64,000 bases of DNA from Amphiura filiformis (GCF_039555335.1 NC_092636.1:59213991-59277990); one strand, 5' to 3'; counted from the first letter of the stretch, positions 12,701-22,109 are shown. A program made the numbers and translations. The notes: a model not told the origin generated them from the letters alone.

Positions 12701-15483
12701 GTCGAAGGGGGGGGCAAGCAATTTTTGGCACAGATATTTTGGGCACCGTTTATATTACGCCCTAAAAGGCGTGGGAAAACGCATTCTGAACACGCTCAAA
12801 TATGCAAAATTTCCTGCTCGCTATGCGCCGCATTATATGTTAAGGCAATTTAAGGTTTTAAAGTCGGGTGCCCCAAATCGTGCATGTGTAAGGGGGGGCA
12901 AAGATTTTTTGCCACGTCAAAAGGGGGGGGCAAAGGTTTTTGGCACGTCGAAAGGGGGGCAAAGGTTTTTGGCACGGCCAAAGGGGGGGCAAGCGATTTT
13001 TGGCAGACCATTTTGAGAATTCACCCCCCCGGGGGTACACATAATTATTGCACCACCCCTAATTGTCTTGTTGTAAACCGTACAAAACTTGGGGAGCTGA
13101 TCCTGGTTGCGAAGGTTATTTGTGGAATGTCTAGGGTGTGCCCTCTTGAAGTCCCTGATTTGTTGTTAAATGGTTTATGGAATGATGTGGTGGGGCCGTA
13201 GTGGTCAGCGACAGCCTGTAAAGTGTGCTGAGGCTTGTGAATTTTTTTAATATTGTGATAAATTTTGCCACAATATCGCGACATGGGAAAACATTGGTGA
13301 TGCCCACCCTTAATTAGCTGTACGTATGAATACTTCACAATGATATTCATGAGTTCTCGCACATAAACATCTTACATGTCAGTACTAAGACATACTTGGT
13401 ATAGTCAAGTTAGTCCAGTTGATAGGGCATTACACTTCAGTGTCAGAGGTCACAAGTTTGAGCTATGGTGTGGTTGGAAAATGTTCTTGTGAAAATAATT
13501 ACACTGACTTGAAATTCCCCTGGACAATTTAGGAACTAGCTGCCATTGTCTTAGTTTATCTGTATGTTACTCAGGGAGCTGATTCTAGTTGCAATGGTTA
13601 TATGTGGGTAGACTAGGAGACTATATTGAGCTGCATCCATGAATGTTGTACAATGGTTTATAAGGTGTGTCTTGAGCCACAGTAGTCAGAAAAAATCTGT
13701 AAAGTGTGCAGAGTGGGTTGGCATTTTGCACTATAAACCCCAAATTTATTTATTTACACATATGTAGGCCTATATTATACACATGGGTGCCTGTGTAGGG
13801 GAGATCTCACACACATTACAAGCAATGATAGAGCAGCAGGTAATGGATAGCTTTGTGTCACTAAGTCATCAAAACCAACCTTTTGGGTAGCTACAAGATT
13901 TCTTGTTACCACGACAGGTTTCCCAGACACATCTTTGAAACTCAGCTTGACTTGAGCTTTCACTTCAGTTTCATGAGCCACCTATATGGATAGTAAATGC
14001 AAATCAAAAGAAACATTAAAAAATTGTACATAAGTCCTAGAATCAATATGGTTGCACATCATGTTCACATGAAAACCACTCGGCTTATTGATTTACTTAA
14101 TCATGTTTCAAATTAAAGGCCATGTAAAAAGATTAAACATCAATGCCTTGCAGCTATTTCCCACACATATGTGGCACCTTTGAAAATATGTGACTGTGTT
14201 TTTGAAGCGGCATCCATGATAACAACACTGACATGACATGTAAGCCACATTTACAGATAACAATACAAAGTAAGTTATTTTCCAATATCATTCTGGGGAC
14301 ATATGAACAGAATGACTATATTAGGGCTGACCTTAAAGAGTGATTGAAGAGGTTCATCTGGTCTGTTAATTAACTCTCTTCATGCGGGTGTCGACTGCAG
14401 ACGACATGTTTCAAAAAAATTTAAAAATTCAAACATTTCAGAAATGTAAATTTTCATTCATGACCATATTTGGAATCAGCATGAAAAATGCATTAAAATG
14501 AGTACAAACAAGCCTAGTATTGGTTCAGTAGTTCTTAAGAAAGCTCTTGATATTTTGAGAAAATATTTCAAAACTTCAACTTTTTCCGTTGAAGCGCATG
14601 GCTAGCACGCAGATCATTATTCAGCTATTTATGAGTTTATTTATCACTTTGTGACTTTTAAAATGAAAAACTTCAAAAAAAGCTGTGCTTTTATAAGCTT
14701 ACCTTAGGATCATGGATGAAGGCAGCAGCAGTTTTAGCTAATGGCGGGGTTTCACCAGTTGTGACATATCGCAGACACTCAATCACAGACTAAAGAGATA
14801 TAAAATATCGCAATTTTAAATACTTAAAACCTCTGAAAGCCAGTATGTAGTCTGCTGGTGTTTTCTCCTGCAATTTTCCATCGCGACAACGGACAAGCAC
14901 TGCATTTTCTGTTCTCCTCAGCAGTTTTCCACTCAAAATTTGATCGGTGCATTGTTCTTCTTAATATTTTATCGCAGCGGTAATTTTTTGCATCAGCAGA
15001 AACACGCTGCGGTATGCCTCTGAGCAAGGCAGAGGGGTGTCCAGGTGTCATTTGGACACCCTGCTTTCAATTTGGACATCTTAAAATTCTGATTTTTATA
15101 ATGGAGTGAATAGGAAGTGGACACCCTGATTTGGTAGAATAAGGTATTTTTGACCATTTTGACACCCTAAAGACACCCCTCAGGCTAATGCCTTGCCTCT
15201 GAGTTTATTACAATGGCAAAGATTACAAACACTATATATTCTGACTACATTCAAACTTGCCTTGCATTTGGAGAATAAGAAAAAAAATCTATTTTAAATA
15301 AGAAGAAAAAACAACAACAGAGAGACATAAATTTCAAAACAAAATATTACTTACAGTTTTGCCAGCCCCATTGTGTCCTGTGATGAGTGTCAGAGGATGA
15401 AAGAATTTGATGATTTGTCTATCATGTTCCTCATGACCAAAGCTGCGAATGCCTTGAATACTTAACTTGTCTATTGAGGACAT
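633..15483 (-). CDS. RAD50: RAD50 DNA double-strand-break repair ATPase, N-terminal part (14 exons, continues past base 1)
   Basis: RAD50 is the SMC-like ABC ATPase of the nuclear MRE11-RAD50-NBS1 complex, which tethers and processes DNA ends and activates ATM. Fourteen exons with GT/AG borders join without a frame break into 360 codons (1080 nt). The start is the ATG at 15483-15481, opening [16 protein letters not shown]. Walker A (GHNGAGKT) is at residues 36-43, exactly at the end of exon 1. The Q-loop segment [11 protein letters not shown] lies around residues 156-166, followed by the conserved [17 protein letters not shown] stretch. From about residue 190 the sequence is charged and heptad-like, the start of the coiled coil. 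The animal protein is about 1300 residues, so roughly a quarter is present; the zinc hook, signature motif and Walker B must lie beyond the left edge. Introns 3 and 6 are about 3.4 kb each and full of mobile DNA. I see no frameshift or stop, so the gene looks functional. Confidence 0.96.
1045..1121 (-). CDS. RAD50: RAD50 exon 13
   Basis: 77 nt, phase 1 to 0. It reads [20 protein letters not shown] and continues the coiled coil. Acceptor AAAG, donor GTTTGT (weak). Confidence 0.86.
1264..1341 (-). CDS. RAD50: RAD50 exon 12
   Basis: 78 nt, phase 1 to 1, coiled coil. It ends EDGLEQIFQ, which matches the family's (E/K)xVFQG position. Acceptor TTTTCAG, donor GTGAGG. Confidence 0.87.
1924..1984 (-). 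CDS. RAD50: RAD50 exon 11
   Basis: 61 nt, phase 0 to 1, coiled coil ([20 protein letters not shown]). Acceptor TTTCAG, donor GTAAAA. Confidence 0.85.
2885..2974 (-). CDS. RAD50: RAD50 exon 10
   Basis: 30 codons, phase 0 to 0, of coiled coil (starts [17 protein letters not shown]). Two AG acceptors are possible. The upstream one (TTGCAG) is chosen because the extra LENDFQ residues keep the family spacing. Donor GTAAGT. Confidence 0.85.
3806..3874 (-). CDS. RAD50: RAD50 exon 9
   Basis: 23 codons, phase 0 to 0, with [20 protein letters not shown]; the core YxxEIKYLKQxKEKA is conserved. Acceptor TTACAG, donor GTAGAA. Confidence 0.9.
4232..4769. mobile_element. TIR element (MITE) in RAD50 intron 8
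   Basis: The two ends are inverted copies of about 41 bp, opening TGGGCTATTCCAGATGTATT (4232-4272) and closing with its complement (4726-4769). The interior repeats CCAGC(T/C)GGAAT and GTCTTCCATAGG several times in both orientations. There is no coding capacity. A 14-base piece of this end (GGAATAGCCCATTG) recurs at about 52721, just before the 34-bp array. Confidence 0.75.
5167..5212 (-). CDS. RAD50: RAD50 exon 8
   Basis: 46 nt, phase 2 to 0, reading [15 protein letters not shown]. It enters the coiled coil. Acceptor TTGCAG, donor GTGAGA. Confidence 0.9.
5515..5574 (-). CDS. RAD50: RAD50 exon 7
   Basis: 60 nt, phase 2 to 2. It reads [19 protein letters not shown], with an arginine split over the donor GTACTT. 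Acceptor TTTCAG. Confidence 0.94.
5978..7641. mobile_element. 1.66-kb TIR element in RAD50 intron 6
   Basis: A perfect 24-bp TIR bounds the element: AGGGCTATTTCATTATAAAT plus four more bases at 5978-6001, inverted at 7618-7641. The interior has no long ORF. It carries TGTCCTCTCCA at 6378, 6559 and 6732 and a variant at 7079, a spacing near 175 bp. It is non-autonomous; the superfamily is not assigned because no target duplication is clear. Confidence 0.7.
7702..8549. repeat. Left arm of inverted repeat pair around RAD50 exons 4-6
   Basis: This 848-bp segment is nearly identical, in reverse orientation, to 11169-12004. Differences are mostly in a poly-G run near 8242. It contains open frames rich in Pro, Lys and Arg on both strands (for example 7977-8372), but these come from a short sequence like CCCAAAAGACC and are not convincing proteins. 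Confidence 0.85.
9020..9093 (-). CDS. RAD50: RAD50 exon 6 (Q-loop)
   Basis: 74 nt, phase 0 to 2. It carries [19 protein letters not shown] and then EDSN; the Q-loop glutamine falls near residue 161. The W codon is split over the donor GTAAGA into exon 7. Confidence 0.95.
9399..9609. mobile_element. hAT-like MITE in RAD50 intron 5
   Basis: A 211-bp element opens CATAGGCGTAG and closes CTACGCCACTG, inverted ends of the CAGTGGCGTAG type. It is bounded by an 8-bp direct repeat TATAGGAT (9391-9398 and 9610-9617). An 8-bp duplication with CA..TG ends is typical of hAT transposons. It has no coding capacity. Confidence 0.8.
9932..9973 (-). CDS. RAD50: RAD50 exon 5
   Basis: Only 14 codons ([14 protein letters not shown]), phase 0 to 0. 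Acceptor TTGCAG, donor GTGAGT. The match to the conserved [12 protein letters not shown] segment makes this small exon secure. Confidence 0.93.
10097..10205. repeat. Solo end of a GGGGGTACTACACCCCTG repeat family
   Basis: The run begins AAGGGGGTACTACACCCCTG and continues through TTTGTGCCTATTTTTGCA and CTCAAAAATTATAATGCATT. The same beginning occurs at 29478-29545. It looks like one terminus of a longer TIR element whose other end is missing here. Confidence 0.6.
10376..10438 (-). CDS. RAD50: RAD50 exon 4
   Basis: 21 codons, phase 0 to 0, reading [20 protein letters not shown] and one further residue. It matches the family's TLEGVI segment. Acceptor TTTTCAG, donor GTAACT. It lies between the arms of the 7702/11169 inverted repeat. 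Confidence 0.92.
10526..11135. mobile_element. Hairpin element built from a ~16-bp tandem motif, 8-bp target duplication
   Basis: The left half (to about 10835) is a string of variants of ACCATTTGGTCTAATA. The right half is the same motif in reverse complement (TATTAGACCAAATGGT). The transition is at about 10825-10850. The outermost units are TTGCCATTTGGTCTAAT and its complement. The whole is flanked by TTATCATC at 10518-10525 and 11136-11143, an 8-bp duplication, so it arrived by transposition, probably as a hAT-type MITE. It lies in RAD50 intron 3 and could form one long hairpin in the pre-mRNA. No ORF. Confidence 0.8.
11169..12004. repeat. Right arm of inverted repeat pair around RAD50 exons 4-6
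   Basis: Reverse-orientation partner of 7702-8549, 836 bp. RAD50 exons 4, 5 and 6 lie in the 2.6 kb between the arms. Either this is one repeat family inserted twice in opposite directions, or an inverted duplication. No target duplication is visible on the outer sides. Confidence 0.85.
12450..13262 (+). mobile_element. tRNA-derived SINE copy 1 (interrupted)
   Basis: The 5' end (AGTTAGCTCAATCGATAAGG) resembles a tRNA D-arm/A-box. The body matches the second copy at 13401-13740 (GAAATTCCCCT, GGAGCTGAT, CTGTAAAGTGTG). It is split by the Harbinger-like element at 12578-13059. No ORF. Confidence 0.7.
12578..13059. mobile_element. Harbinger-like MITE inserted in the SINE
   Basis: 482 bp with TIR GGGGTGGTGCAATAATTATG at 12578-12597 and its complement at 13040-13059. 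Direct TAA repeats lie at 12575-12577 and 13060-13062. Comparison with the uninterrupted SINE at 13401 shows that removing the element and one TAA restores the sequence. A 3-bp TWA duplication is the PIF/Harbinger mark. Inside, a motif like AAAGGGGGGGCAAGCATTTT repeats at least six times in one orientation, giving Gly-rich open frames that are not real genes. Confidence 0.85.
13401..13740 (+). mobile_element. tRNA-derived SINE copy 2 (uninterrupted)
   Basis: The head reads AGTTAGTCCAGTTGATAGGG, then a short anticodon-arm-like hairpin (ACACTTCAGTGT), then GGTCACAAGTTTGAGC at the B-box position. This is the order of a tRNA 5' part, with internal Pol III promoter elements. It is about 340 bp long and gives the empty-site reference for copy 1. 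Confidence 0.7.
13880..13981 (-). CDS. RAD50: RAD50 exon 3
   Basis: 34 codons, phase 0 to 0. It begins [17 protein letters not shown] and ends VATQK. The acceptor is ATATAG. The donor is the weak GTTGGT, inferred because the reading departs from the family right after it and exon 4 resumes the homology in frame. Confidence 0.9.
14703..14789 (-). CDS. RAD50: RAD50 exon 2
   Basis: 29 codons, phase 0 to 0. It reads [16 protein letters not shown] and then AFIHDPK, the strand-helix after Walker A. Acceptor TTTAG, donor GTAAGC. Confidence 0.94.
15028..15184. repeat. Possible short TIR element near RAD50 exon 1
   Basis: Begins about AGAGGGGTGTCC and ends AGACACCCCTC. GGACACCCTG repeats inside. Flanks share GCCTCTGAG on both sides in differing orientation. 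About 155 bp, no coding. Confidence 0.4.
15355..15483 (-). CDS. RAD50: RAD50 exon 1 (start codon, Walker A)
   Basis: Codes for residues 1-43 and ends in phase 0 exactly after the Walker A threonine (GHNGAGKT). The donor is GTAAGT. The ATG at 15481-15483 is chosen because the protein opening aligns residue for residue with the conserved animal RAD50 start. Confidence 0.95.
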
Positions 15484-16112
15484 GATCAACTTGAGCTATG
15501 CCAGTTTATTCCACTTGTTACAATGTAGCATGCTGTGTAAAAGATTAAGAATAGAAGATTTGATAAATGCTTTTGTGTTTTTGTCATCAGTTTTAAAACT
15601 TATTTTTCATTTCAGTTGGGAAAAAAGCAATGGGCTATACCAGACAAACGATGGGGCCAGCCCTAACCCTAACCAGACAAACGATGGGACCAGGGTCCTT
15701 GAACGAGTTTTGTGTCTTGAGTCTTGAGATAAATACTCCATAATTAAGCTGAGCTGACGCTGTCGCTTGTCCTTGGAGGATGTGCTGTGCAGAAGTACCT
15801 CGGGTGCTCAAAAATTACATTGGTGCAAGTAAAAAACCATGGCTGCCTACAGCTTCTGGTGGAAGATGAGACCTGTGTTTGCGGCACATCCACGCATGGT
15901 ATCCATGCAAGTACCGAGTACCCCCCCCCCAGATTTCTTACACAATTTAAGGACTGTATTACATTGTAGTTCATTCCTCTAGCTGAAACTTTTTAATTCA
16001 TTCATTTATTCATATTTATTCAGCACTCCATTACTTAGACAGTGCAAATATTATACTGAAAAAATTGGTTTCCCACTAAAAACTTGATACAATGTTTATA
16101 AAGACATTATTA
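15484..16112. other. RAD50 upstream region
   Basis: Contains the presumed 5' UTR and promoter of RAD50, but no motif I can define. A direct repeat of CCAGACAAACGATGGG at about 15638 and 15673 encloses two telomere-like CCCTAA units (about 15661-15672). No other gene is seen. Confidence 0.4.
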
Positions 16113-16636
16113 GGCCAAAAAAAAAATTGTTTGTTTGTCCTCTACAGCTTTGAAAGAGGACGTATGGGCGGTGGATTTTTTTTTTTTTTTTTGATTTTTT
16201 TTTTGGATTTGGCACATTCCTGGACCTAGCTAGAGCTAAATGCTACAATCATTCATGGTGACTTAAAAAAAAAAACATGTTGTTTCTTTAATATGCAGTT
16301 AAAGTTATAATTTGTGTTCATGTCATAGTCTTTTAATGATTTCAAATCAAATGTATTTTGAAGTCACTAAAAATAATAGACTATGACATGAACACAAGTT
16401 ATAACTTTGCATATTGAAGACACAAAATGTTTTGGGTGGCGTTTTTAATTTTCAACCATGAAAGATCTTGGTATTTAGCTCTAACTAGGTCCAGAGATAC
16501 TCCAAATCTGAAAAAAAAAGTGAATTTTACTTATTTTTATAAAAAAAAAAAATATAAAAAAAAATATTGGTCAGGTCTTAATCTGAGGAGCAGGCGGTGG
16601 AGGACAAACAAACAACTTTTTTTTTTTTTTTTTTAA
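16113..16636. mobile_element. Snap-back (palindromic) MITE
   Basis: The whole element is an imperfect inverted repeat centred near 16350. Outer arms are A-run then TTGTTTGTTTGTCCTCTAC and its complement near 16600-16616. Further in come CTGGACCTAGCTAGAGCTAA against TTAGCTCTAACTAGGTCCAG, and at the core GTTCATGTCATAGTCT against AGACTATGACATGAAC. No coding capacity. Confidence 0.75.
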
Positions 16637-17640
16637 GACTGCATGCGTCATGGATAAATAACTGATAGCGATAGAAATAGGTGCACTCACTGCACTGATA
16701 AAAATGCACAATTTTAGAGGACAGATAAAAACTGTAATTTAAGGATACTAGCTCCAAAAGCCCCTAAAAAGAGGCTTCCATTGGGGTCCTTGAACTTGGC
16801 AACAGAGCACACATGAAACATATTCAGACAGAACAAACAACAAAATGAGAAGCAGATAAATATAATACAAACATCACGTGGCAATGAGTGAATTGAGTAT
16901 CGGAATAATATGCGGTTCAATATTGCAGTCTGTTTAGATTCATAGTTAACAAAAAAAGATTGCCAACTGCTGTGATGAATTGTAGACCTTTGTTCAATGT
17001 ATCAATATTGAATTTGGTGATCAAACATGTGATAGGAAATAGGAATAAGCATGATAAGCAGAAACCATTTCTTGGCATGCTGGAGGCGGGCAATTGTAAA
17101 AATGGAATTTTTATACATGATATATCATGAACTTTGCAACTAACATTGCTTTATGGTGCCATGCTTCACCATGCTCACTGATTCTGTCGTGATTTAAGAG
17201 ATACATGTAGCTCCAAGCTCTATTCTCATCATATCCAACGTCGGTTATCAATTCATGATAATGATAACATCTTGTGATGTGCATGTGTGGTGCTGACGAA
17301 AAATAAACCGCATTTTGTAATGGTACAACAAAACAATGCCAATTTTTCAGATATATTCTTTATTCATCCTTCTTGCACTTGTGTGCAAAGTTTCAACTCT
17401 GTATCTTAAAAGCAACTTAACTTATGTGCGCAAGATGGTAGGGGTGTCAAGAGTGGCTATAACCATCAAAATATCGCACATCGAAAGTCGAACACAAGCA
17501 CAAGTTGTTTTCCTTGTTCCGGGTTAACTACACCAGTTGTGAACTTGACATTCATGGGGATACTAGTAGCATATGAGTAGAGGGTACATAGATTATGTCA
17601 TGAAAAGGAAATGTATATTTGGTAACATTAACATATGACA
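16637..17640. other. Non-coding stretch
   Basis: About 1 kb with no gene, RNA or clear repeat structure that I can recognise; only short chance frames below 70 codons. Confidence 0.4.
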
Positions 17641-17689
17641 TTTTCAAAAATCTACATACCGGTACCTTTTTTTGGGACACCCGGTATGA

Positions 17690-18010
17690 AAAAAAAAGGC
17701 AAACCTCAGTTAACACATTTGCTAGTCAGCCAAATTGGCCTAAACATGTTAAACCGGGGCCCAAACACAACACAATACATATTTTACACAGATTTTTCAA
17801 GGAGAGTTTTAGGAAACCTACATAAATATGTTGTCTATGCTTCACTGACCCAAATATATGATTTAAATTGTGATGAGATAATTGCACATGGATAATGGAA
17901 TTTTAGAGGGATTTAACGATTTTGATAGCAGTTCCACATAGAAACGCTGCTCTATCATGAGACTACATCATGTACATATATATGCTGTTTTGTTTTTTAA
18001 TTGATGCATG
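17690..18010. repeat. Dispersed repeat, empty-site copy
   Basis: Includes CACATTTGCTAGTCAGCCAA, then CATAAATATGTT, CCCAAATATATGAT and CACATAGAAACGCTGCTCTA. These recur in the same order at 18934-19090 plus 20954-21060, where the 1.86-kb TIR element separates them. It gives the pre-insertion sequence for that element. Confidence 0.6.
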
Positions 18011-18289
18011 CATTAAAACTGATTTTGATAGGACCATGCACAATGTGGAATTGAGGCCGAATTGGTCAAGATGGGAGATGCCGCGCTTGTTGATAGAAAG
18101 ACAGCTTAGGCTAATAGAAATTGGCACTCCTTTCATGGTGGATAATAATAAAATATAAAACATGCAGGCATATGTCCGGCACTTAGGCAGGGTGATTCTT
18201 TGTTGGATTATTTTATTTGATCCTATTTGTGACCTCTTCTCATAATTTATTACTTTCTTTTTCTCACAAGTCTGAAACATCGAGTCGCA

Positions 18290-18840
18290 GACTCGCAGTA
18301 GGCCTACCGTCCATGCGAACTTGGATGTAAGCTTAAGCTTAGGCCTATATCATGACGGTGTTGACGCAACTTAGAAAACTTGGAAGTAGGGCCTATGATA
18401 TATCTCCTTAAATTTGCCTCTGTGAGCCTACTTTAATAAATACGAATATAGAGTAGGCCTATGCCTATGACTGTGAATTAATTTAGATCATGAGATGCCA
18501 AGACAAACAGATATCGTAAAAGTCACCGGCGCTTGCAAAAGTTATGACTGAACGCTGTGTAGGCCTACAGTGGTTTATAGGCCTACTCGTCATGTATATT
18601 TTGGTCGGGGCACGTACCGGGTATGTATAGGCCTATTTGCATGCTTGTCGTGGTCGACCTGGCTAAAAATCCTGGCGTTTGCGGGCCGAATGTGGCAACC
18701 CAAAATTTACTGGTCGACCTGGGAGAAACCGATTTACGATAACTTAGGTGGTCTATCGTGTGCGATACGATATTTTAGGTCGACCTGGGATTTTTTTCTC
18801 CCAGCTTGACCCAAAACGCGGAATTAAGTGTACTTACCCG
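18290..18840. other. TAGGCCTA-rich stretch with repeated GGTCGACCTGG
   Basis: Several TAGGCCTA octamers and three copies of GGTCGACCTGG at 18652, 18712 and about 18778 (spacing 60-66 bp). No gene seen. Confidence 0.45.
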
Positions 18841-18933
18841 GTACTACTTTTATTTTTTATGTGTACTTTTTGTGTTTTTATCCTTCGTATGTACCTATTA
18901 AAATAAAGTGAATTGAAATGAAATGAAATGAAA
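18840..18933 (+). mobile_element. 3' end of a non-LTR retrotransposon (fragment)
   Basis: A T-rich run, then AAAATAAAGTGAATTGAAAT, then a short (TGAAA)n tail. A poly-A-signal-like end followed by a short tandem tail is typical of LINE 3' ends. No coding sequence remains. Confidence 0.45.
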
Positions 18934-19093
18934 GTCCCACATAGAAACGCTGCTCTATCGTGAGACTACATCATGTACATGTAGGTATGCCAGGCAAACA
19001 CATTTGCTAGTCAGCCAAATTCGCCGACAATGTCAATGCATTTTTACATAGAAATTTAAAACAACTGGCCGAAGAAAGAAACCTTCATAAATG

Positions 19094-20953
19094 GTCATTT
19101 TCACGGTAAAGGGTGTAACTTTGGATTTTTAACATTTTAATCCGTAGTGTTCTAATAAAGCCACAGAATTCCATAATTTTTGGCCACATAAGTCATCTAG
19201 TTAGCAGCTACCTTGGGTAGCATAATCAGCTTTGGGAGTTACTGCGTTCAGTTTTAGCAGGCTTAAATGTACTTAATATTGCCATTTTGAAAAACTATAA
19301 AAAACAGTAACATTTTTGTAAAACCCTGTGTTTTCTTCAGTTAGTTCATGGATAATTTTTCTTATCCTGAAAGTACAGTCATATGTTCAGTAAACACTGC
19401 CACATTAGATTTAATTGTGAACGGCCCTGTATTTTTGAGAACCGGACTTGATATTTATCGCTTCGAGGCTTCATTTTCCGTTAACAATTGTTAACAAACT
19501 TTAATGGGTGTAGCTTTGGTTCATAATTCTTGGTTATTTCTTCACTTCTTCTTGATTCATAACAGTTGTTATCTTAACTTGAAATGGGTAACAAAAATTA
19601 GCCGATTTGCAAGCTTTTAAAATTTTATAAAATCTTGACTTCAAATAGCCGTTTTCCGTTAACTTTTTGAAGCCTCCGAAACAAACTGTTCAGCAAGCTT
19701 GTGCAAATATAAATAAAAGAGCTCATCCAATCTATTTATTAAAATGTAGCAAACTAGATCCTCAAGTCACATGTTTTTAAATCGTGGAGATATATATCAC
19801 CGTTTGAAAATGGGACCCAATACAAACTTTCCGTTAACAATTGAAGCCTCCGAAATAAATGAAGCCTCCGAAACAACAGTAAACTTAATTATCATCTATG
19901 CATATATCTAAATTGGTGTGTTTCATACTGATATCTGCATTGTAATTATTACCTGATATGTGCAGAATGTCATAAATTTAAAAAAATTGACATTATGGTT
20001 AATGTTTGAAAAATATACTGATACCTTAAAAAGCCTGTTTCGGAGGCTTCACATGCAAAAAACACCATACTTAACAAATGGGTGAAAAAATTAATGTGTG
20101 ATAAATCTACAATATTTGCCGCATAGAATCATTGATTCAATACACACAAGAAAATAACAGCTTAGATGATCCCAACACTGTTGTTTTCAAAAAAACTACT
20201 TCTGCAATGTTTAACAATTGTTAACATGAAAAAAAAAAAAAAAAAAAAGACTTGCTGTGATAATTTAATTTTTGTCACAACTGAAATTCAATACTTAGAA
20301 GCAAAGCATGAAAATTGGTAATTGTGATATTTTTTACCTATTTTTTATGTCAACTTGTAGTAGTTAGCTAAATATTTTACTTTTATGATCACCTGTGTTG
20401 TTAACTGAAGCCTCCGAAACACAAATCGCTTGAATTGCCAATTCTAAAAAATAACTCCAATTTCTGTGAAACTTGGCTGGGAGGGAGGTTCCTTTCATCA
20501 AGTAGTATTTGTACATGAAGTTAGACATTCAAATTATTTTAGGAACCCAATTAAAACTTAAAAAATATGTTTAAGGTTTGGAAATTTCCATTGTAAATGA
20601 CACTTGATGTTAAAAATTTTCAAAACTGCAATTACAAACATAGCAAAACATGGTATAAAATTTAACTTATATCTGTTGACTTACTTTGGAATGGAATTTC
20701 ACATGTATTCCAGCTTTCATGTCAAAATTTTCTGAGGTTATGTAAAATACATTTTTTCTTAGATTTTAACCAAAATGTTATGCAAATGTCAAATTTTTTA
20801 TTAGAAATCAAAAGGTTTAAGCCTTGAAACATTATTTTACTTGAAATTAAGTTGCTTCTATGCATGATTTCAGTAAACAGAAACATATTTAAGTGGTTTG
20901 AAATTTTGACCCTAAAAATCAAAAGTTACACCCTTTACCGTGAAAATGACCAA
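19094..20953. mobile_element. 1.86-kb TIR element with known empty site
   Basis: TIR of about 38 bp: GGTCATTTTCACGGTAAAGG at the left, its complement ending at 20953. Inside are TTAACAATTGTTAAC palindromes (about 19482, 20210) and GAAGCCTCCGAAAC in both orientations (about 19671, 19851, 19864, 20036 inverted, 20408). Relative to the paralogous site at 17824 (CATAAATATG), the element sits between CATAAA and AATATG, so 2-3 bp (AA or AAA) were duplicated. No long ORF; non-autonomous. Confidence 0.8.
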
Positions 20954-21337
20954 ATATGTTTTCTATACTTCACTTGACCCAAATATATGATTTTTTTATG
21001 GTGATAAGTCACTCGCACATGGAATTTTAGAGGATTTTGATAGCAGTTCCATTAAAAAAGCTGCTATCATCATGAGATTAAGATCTAGAAACACCCCGAA
21101 ATGCCGTTTTGGGGAATTTTGCTAGCTGAATCTTTTGACATTGTTTGATGAAAGTCAATCTTTGACAAGATGTAACTTTGCTACGGAAAGTGCTATGAAA
21201 TTGAAAAAAAGGTTTTCAGTTTTGGCTTTGTTTACTCAAGGGCTTTAATTTGATATATAAAATGATGCAGTTTGATGGCAAATTTGAATTCACCTAACAT
21301 ACCTAGTACATGCTGTTTTGTTTTAATTGATGCATGC

Positions 21338-21415
21338 ATTAAAAAAATTTAGTCAGCCAACTTTCAAATTCAATGTCATTGTCAATGAAAGTTGGCTGAG
21401 CTGACTAAATTTTTT
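21338..21415. repeat. Short perfect hairpin
   Basis: AAAAAATTTAGTCAGC and CAACTTTCA... are followed by the complement (TGAAAGTTGGCTGAGCTGAC then TAAATTTTTT), with a loop around CAATGTCATTGTCAATG. No function can be assigned. Confidence 0.6.
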
Positions 21416-22109
21416 GATGAAAGTCAACCTCTGACAAGATGTAACTTTGCTTTAGTCCTGATCAAATTATGATTTATATCAAATTTTGCATTGCTTCAAG
21501 AATCAAATACCAAGAAAATTCTTCAATAATCATGCAATACTCACCAATTCCCGCGGATACATTGCTTCGAATTCCTCGACTTCGTTTTTCAAAAATTGTA
21601 ACGTGTACACGTTGTCAATGGCTGTTTTGGTTTGTTAGTTTAACGTATTACAGTTGCAGAGCCCCATATTCTAATTTCATGATGTAAATATATTTTTAAT
21701 TTAAAATTATTATAAGAGTGTGATGATTTGCGTTTTTTCTGTCCAATGATATGATTTGCAAGCAGCTATATTAAATGTTTCTTTTTCATTAAATACACTG
21801 CATTTCGGTTTGCTACAAGCAGCCCGTAAGCCATCAATCAATTATCTAGGGGGCACACCACTAAATAATCTTCCCATTGAAATACACGTAAAAACACAAG
21901 AAAGTAAACTCGTTTTTCTACCCTTAGTTATAAAGTTGAGAAAATGTCGTAAGGATTTTCTTAAAGTTCTGTAGGCATATCTAGTTTTATTTCTAAATGC
22001 TCAAATTTTCTTTAAAGGAGTGTTTCGTGATCCTAGCATCCTCTTTTTATGACATTTTTCAGTACATATCCACGAAAAAAGCCTATTCTCAAAATTTCAG
22101 TCTTGCAAA

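Noticed and set aside
12632-13201. Gly-rich and overlapping ORFs in the Harbinger-like element
   Set aside because: They follow G-runs of the internal tandem motif and overlap on both strands.
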